DNA of 64,000 nt from Streptomyces sp. NBC_01571 (GTDB lineage: Bacteria; Actinomycetota; Actinomycetes; Streptomycetales; Streptomycetaceae), in contig NZ_JAPEPZ010000001.1 of NCBI RefSeq assembly GCF_026339875.1, positions 3,968,001 to 4,032,000 of the forward strand, written 5' to 3'. Within the stretch, counting starts at the first letter, position 1, and each line of letters begins with the position of its first letter. Positions 60,711 through 64,000 of the stretch are shown here, one piece after another. The translations under genes and the position numbers were made by a program. Below the pieces are notes generated by a model. That model ran no database searches and was not told the origin of the DNA. It saw only the letters and a list, made by a program, of their open reading frames with translations.

Positions 60711-62291
60711 ATGAGCCGAGCCCTGCCCCACTCGCCGCCGGCCGCCGCGCACACGCCGCCGGCCGGCCCCTGCTCGCCGCCGGCCTCCTACGCGCCACCG
60801 GCCACCCCTCGCTCGCCACTGGGCACCCTGATGTCCGGGGTGCGCCGTGCGCTGCCAGTGCTGCCCGTCGTGGCGGTGGTCGCGCTGCTCGGGCTGCCGA
60901 TCGCGCCGAGCGGGGAGGGCGGCGCGAACATCGCGGACGCCATGTCCGGTCTGGTCGTGGTCTGCTGCGCGGTACGGCTCGTACGGGACCGTCGGCGTCC
61001 CCTGTCCCCGGGCGCGGCGGTGGTCCTCGCCCTGCCCGTGGTCGGGATCGCGGTCGCGGCGGCCGGGGCGGCGAGCCCCGGGGCCGGGATCACCGGTCTC
61101 ACCCGCTATCTGCAGATCTTCGTCCTGGTGCCCGCGGCCGTGCTGCTGCTGGTCCGGGACCGCCGCGACTTCCGGCTGCTCGCCTGGTCGTTCGTCGCCC
61201 TGGCGCTGTGGCAGGGGGCGGTCGGGGTGCACCAGTACGCCACCGGGACGGGTGCCTCCTACCGGGGCGAGGACGTCCGGGCCGTGGGCACCTTCGGGCC
61301 GACGGACGTGATGGGCATGGCGACGGTGGTCGCCTTCGGGCTGGTGTGCTCGCTCGCGCTGGCGCTCGGTTCGGGCACGGTGCGGCAGCGGGCCTCCGCC
61401 GTGGTGTGCGCGCTGGCGCTGCTGCCGCCGCTCGCGCTGTCGTTCAGTCGGGGCGCGTGGATCGCCACGGCTCTGGCGTGCGGTGTCCAGCTGACGCTGG
61501 CGGGGCTGCGGCGCGCGGTCAGGGTGGGTGCCGTCGTCGCGGCCGTGGCCGTGATCCTGGTGGGCGGGCTCGGCGTCGGTACGGAGATGCTGCAGGAGCG
61601 CGTCGACAGCATCACGCAGGTCACCAACGCCCCGGACCAGTCGGTGGTGGACCGGTACACCATGTGGGCGGCGGCCGTCGACATGTGGCGCGACCACCCG
61701 TTCACCGGCGTCGGGCTCAAGGGCTTCCCCGACCAGCGCGACGGCCATGCCTCGCTCGCCCTCTCCTCCGGCAGCGACATCGGGGGCGCCGGAACCGCCT
61801 ACAGCAAGCAGCCGCTGCTCTCCCCGCACAACATGTATCTGCTCGTGCTGAGCGAACAGGGACTGATCGGGCTGCTCGCCCTCACGGGCAGCTGGCTGGC
61901 GCTCCTGGTGTGCGCGCTGCGCGGCCTGGTCCGGGTGCGCCGGACGGCGCCGGGTGCCCTGCCGGGGCTCGGCCGCCCCGTCCCGGCACCGTCGGGGCTC
62001 GACTGCGCGCTGGTCTCGTGCGGGCTGCTCGGCTGGCAGCTGGTGGACTTCGTGTACGCGGACATCGGCGGACCCTCGACCGTGCTGACGGGGGTCTGCT
62101 TCGGCCTGGTGGCCTGGTGGGCGCTGGTGGACCGGGCGTCCCCGTTGTCCCTGGCCTCCGCAGCCGCCGCGTCTCCGACACCCTGGGCCTCCGAAGCGTC
62201 CCCGACCTCCCGGGCCTTCGAAGCCGCGGCGCCGCCCCCCGTGTCCTCGTCGCCGGCGGCGGGCTCGCCGGAGGAGGCCGCGACGCGATGA
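60711..62291 (+). CDS. O-antigen ligase/polymerase-like membrane protein
   Basis: 526-aa membrane protein with about ten helices and a Wzy_C/O-antigen-ligase domain: FTGVGLKGFPDQRDG and the hallmark SPHNMYLLVLSEQGLIGLLA. A Pro/Ala/Ser-rich tail is at both ends. GGGGAG upstream supports ATG 60711. It would polymerise or ligate lipid-linked repeat units outside the membrane. The stop overlaps the flippase start (ATGA). Confidence 0.9.
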   Translation: MSRALPHSPPAAAHTPPAGPCSPPASYAPPATPRSPLGTLMSGVRRALPVLPVVAVVALLGLPIAPSGEGGANIADAMSGLVVVCCAVRLVRDRRRPLSPGAAVVLALPVVGIAVAAAGAASPGAGITGLTRYLQIFVLVPAAVLLLVRDRRDFRLLAWSFVALALWQGAVGVHQYATGTGASYRGEDVRAVGTFGPTDVMGMATVVAFGLVCSLALALGSGTVRQRASAVVCALALLPPLALSFSRGAWIATALACGVQLTLAGLRRAVRVGAVVAAVAVILVGGLGVGTEMLQERVDSITQVTNAPDQSVVDRYTMWAAAVDMWRDHPFTGVGLKGFPDQRDGHASLALSSGSDIGGAGTAYSKQPLLSPHNMYLLVLSEQGLIGLLALTGSWLALLVCALRGLVRVRRTAPGALPGLGRPVPAPSGLDCALVSCGLLGWQLVDFVYADIGGPSTVLTGVCFGLVAWWALVDRASPLSLASAAAASPTPWASEASPTSRAFEAAAPPPVSSSPAAGSPEEAATR

Positions 62292-64000
62292 CGGTGCAGC
62301 CTCCCCGGGCGGCGGCGGCGGCCGACGGCGGCGGGACCGACGACCCGTTCGCCCTGCCGGGTGCCCGAGACGCCGCCCCCGCCTACGACCCGTCCGGCCC
62401 GCTCACCCCTCCTCCCCCTTTCTCCCCGTCCTCCCCGCCCATCTCCTCCTCCACCCCCACCGCTCCCGCCGCCTCCACGGAGAACGCCTCCAACCGGTTC
62501 CTCGCCAAGGCCGCCCTCGTCACGATCGCGCTGTCGATCGCCGGAGCCCTGCTGGGCCTCGGCCGCGACCAGGCCCTCGCGCACCTGTTCGGAGCCGACT
62601 CCGAGACGGACGCCTTCCTGGTCGCCTGGACCCTGCCGGAGTTCGCGGCGACACTGCTGATCGAGGACGGCCTCGCCTTCGTGCTCGTACCGGCGTTCAG
62701 CATGGCGGTGGCGCGGCGCGCCCAGGGTGCCGTCGGCGACCCGGTCCGCGCCCTGGTCGCCGCGACCCTGCCCCGGCTGACGCTCGCCGTCACGGCCGTC
62801 GCCGCGCTGCTGATCGCCGGGGCGCCCTACCTCGTGCAAGCTCTCGCGCCGGGCCTGCCGGACCCGCGGCTCGCGGTGGACTGCACCCGGTTGACGGCCA
62901 CCTGCGTGTTCACCTTCGGACTCACCGGGTACTGCAGTGCCGCACTGCGGGCGCACCGCCGGTTCGTCGCACCCGCGGCCATCTACGTCGCGTACAACAC
63001 CGGCATCATCACGGCCATGTTCGTCCTCGGCGGCCGCTGGGGAGTGCGCGCGGCGGCCCTCGGGGTCGCGGTGGGCGGCGCCCTGATGGTGGTCGCGCAG
63101 GCGCCCGCGCTCTGGCGGCAGCTCAGGCGGCACGAGGTGACCGCGGACGGGGCGGCCGTCGCGCAGGCGCGTCCGATGGACCTGACGCTGATCAGCACGG
63201 TCCTGCTCTTCGCCCTGTGCCGGCAGTCCCAGGTCCTGATCGAACGGTTCCTGGCGTCGTCCCTGCCCGCCGGTGCCATTTCGCACCTGAACTACGCGCA
63301 GAAGGTCGCGCAGATGCCGATGGTGCTCTCGCTGATGCTGTGCACCGTCACCTTCCCGGTGGTGGCGCAGGCGATGGCCGAGGGCGACACCGAGCGGGCC
63401 CGCGTCCGTGTGGAGCGCGACCTGGCACTGGTCTCCTGCACCGTTCTCCTCGGCACCGCGGCGGTCGTCGCGTGCGCACCCCAGATGATCCAACTGCTCT
63501 TCCAGCGGGGCGCGTTCACCGCTCAGGACACCGCCGCCACCGCCGCCGTGATGCGGGTCTACGCCGTCGGACTGCTCGGCCACACGTTGGTGGGCGCGCT
63601 CGTACGCTCCTACTTCTCCTCGGGGCGGCCCACCTGGTACCCGCTGTTCGCGATGACCGCCGGGATCGTCGCCACCTCGTGGATCGGCGCGCTGGCCGTC
63701 GGCAGCTGGGGCGTGTGCGGCATCGCCGCGGCGAACGCGGGCGGCGTCACCCTCAGCGCCCTGCTCCTGCTGTGCGGCATGGGAACACGCAGTGTGCCGA
63801 TCCGCACCCGTCAGGTCGTCGCCGAACTGAGCAAACCGGTGCGCGCGGCGCTCGTCGCGGGCGCGGTGGGGGCGCTCTGCGCGAGCCGTGCGCACTCCCC
63901 CTTGGTGGGTCTCCTCCTCGGCGGCACCGTCGTGACCGTCGTCTTCGCCGTGCTGGCCTGGGCCCTGGGGGTCCAGGCCCTCGCACCCGTCCTCCGTTCC
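62288..64000 (+). CDS. MurJ/MviN-type lipid flippase (3' end outside window)
   Basis: Incomplete gene, 571 codons open to the window edge. After a 65-residue Pro/Ser/Ala-rich cytoplasmic N-terminus come many membrane helices with the MVF family pattern: LGLGRDQALAHLFGADSETD, FLVAWTLPEFAATLLIEDGL, TCVFTFGLTGYCSAALRAHR, LIERFLASSLPAGAISHLNY and VGALVRSYFSSGRPTWYPLF. In an exopolysaccharide operon such a flippase moves lipid-linked oligosaccharide outward. ATG 62288 overlaps the previous stop. Confidence 0.92.
   Translation, partial: MTVQPPRAAAAADGGGTDDPFALPGARDAAPAYDPSGPLTPPPPFSPSSPPISSSTPTAPAASTENASNRFLAKAALVTIALSIAGALLGLGRDQALAHLFGADSETDAFLVAWTLPEFAATLLIEDGLAFVLVPAFSMAVARRAQGAVGDPVRALVAATLPRLTLAVTAVAALLIAGAPYLVQALAPGLPDPRLAVDCTRLTATCVFTFGLTGYCSAALRAHRRFVAPAAIYVAYNTGIITAMFVLGGRWGVRAAALGVAVGGALMVVAQAPALWRQLRRHEVTADGAAVAQARPMDLTLISTVLLFALCRQSQVLIERFLASSLPAGAISHLNYAQKVAQMPMVLSLMLCTVTFPVVAQAMAEGDTERARVRVERDLALVSCTVLLGTAAVVACAPQMIQLLFQRGAFTAQDTAATAAVMRVYAVGLLGHTLVGALVRSYFSSGRPTWYPLFAMTAGIVATSWIGALAVGSWGVCGIAAANAGGVTLSALLLLCGMGTRSVPIRTRQVVAELSKPVRAALVAGAVGALCASRAHSPLVGLLLGGTVVTVVFAVLAWALGVQALAPVLRS

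Noticed and set aside
61799..63895. 698-codon minus-strand frame
   Set aside because: Shadow of the O-antigen-ligase-like and MurJ-like genes; composition is typical antisense of high-GC coding DNA.

Overview
The window is chromosomal DNA from a Streptomyces or a very close relative. The signs are very high GC with strong third-position GC bias, GTG/TTG starts and 4-base GTGA/ATGA gene overlaps. The gene content is also typical: short chaplins, melC1/melC2 tyrosinase, a CsnR-type chitosan-oligosaccharide operon, a paired dynamin locus, an SsbB paralogue and a thioester (TQXA) surface protein. From memory the order resembles the S. coelicolor region that runs from csnR to chpF; no alignment was run.

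Layout. 0-4 kb: two overlapping membrane protein genes, an HNH endonuclease and an MscS-type channel. 4.0-11.2 kb: the complete csnR-E-F-G-H-K operon (ROK repressor, ABC importer, GH4 glycosidase, sugar kinase) behind a visible promoter with a 15-bp palindromic operator. 11.2-11.4 kb: a palindromic copy of a repeat family that I recall as common in Streptomyces genomes. 11.6-22.6 kb: a signalling block resembling mycobacterial GlnX-GlnH-PknG-GarA but expanded (4-TM membrane protein, anchored amino-acid binding protein, coiled-coil protein, PknG-like kinase with TPR-like tail, PP2C phosphatase, vWA protein, FHA protein). 22.7-30.6 kb: housekeeping genes (PCMT-like methyltransferase, truncated haemoglobin, thioesterase, EttA, DUF1876 protein, nucleoside hydrolase). 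30.8-37.7 kb: two large secreted proteins (S8 protease, FG-GAP protein) and a small unknown between them.

38.1-39.7 kb is an integration scar: a truncated alpha/beta-hydrolase remnant and a frameshifted, 5'-truncated tyrosine integrase lying against the 3' end of tRNA-Arg(UCU). 40.0-46.4 kb holds cell-division and surface genes (dynA-dynB-like pair, ssbB, a sortase-type TQXA protein). 46.6-49.7 kb is a probable copper module (ECF sigma factor, YcnI protein between two Met/His-rich membrane paralogues). 49.9-57.2 kb contains a hydroxyacid dehydrogenase, a DUF2087 protein, then chpG, melC2/melC1, small secreted proteins, a VKOR-like oxidoreductase, a chaplin with paired compensating frameshifts, and chpF. 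chpG and chpF both have a sequence matching the sigma-BldN promoter consensus. 58.0-64.0 kb is a polysaccharide export operon (GT4 glycosyltransferase, polyprenyl-phosphate sugar transferase, O-antigen-ligase-like protein, MurJ-like flippase cut by the window end).

The two themes are nutrient sensing and uptake (csn operon; GlnH/GlnX/PknG-like relay) and the developing cell surface (chaplins, thioester protein, tyrosinase, exopolysaccharide, dynamins). The PknG-centred block is the best candidate for a poorly described system.
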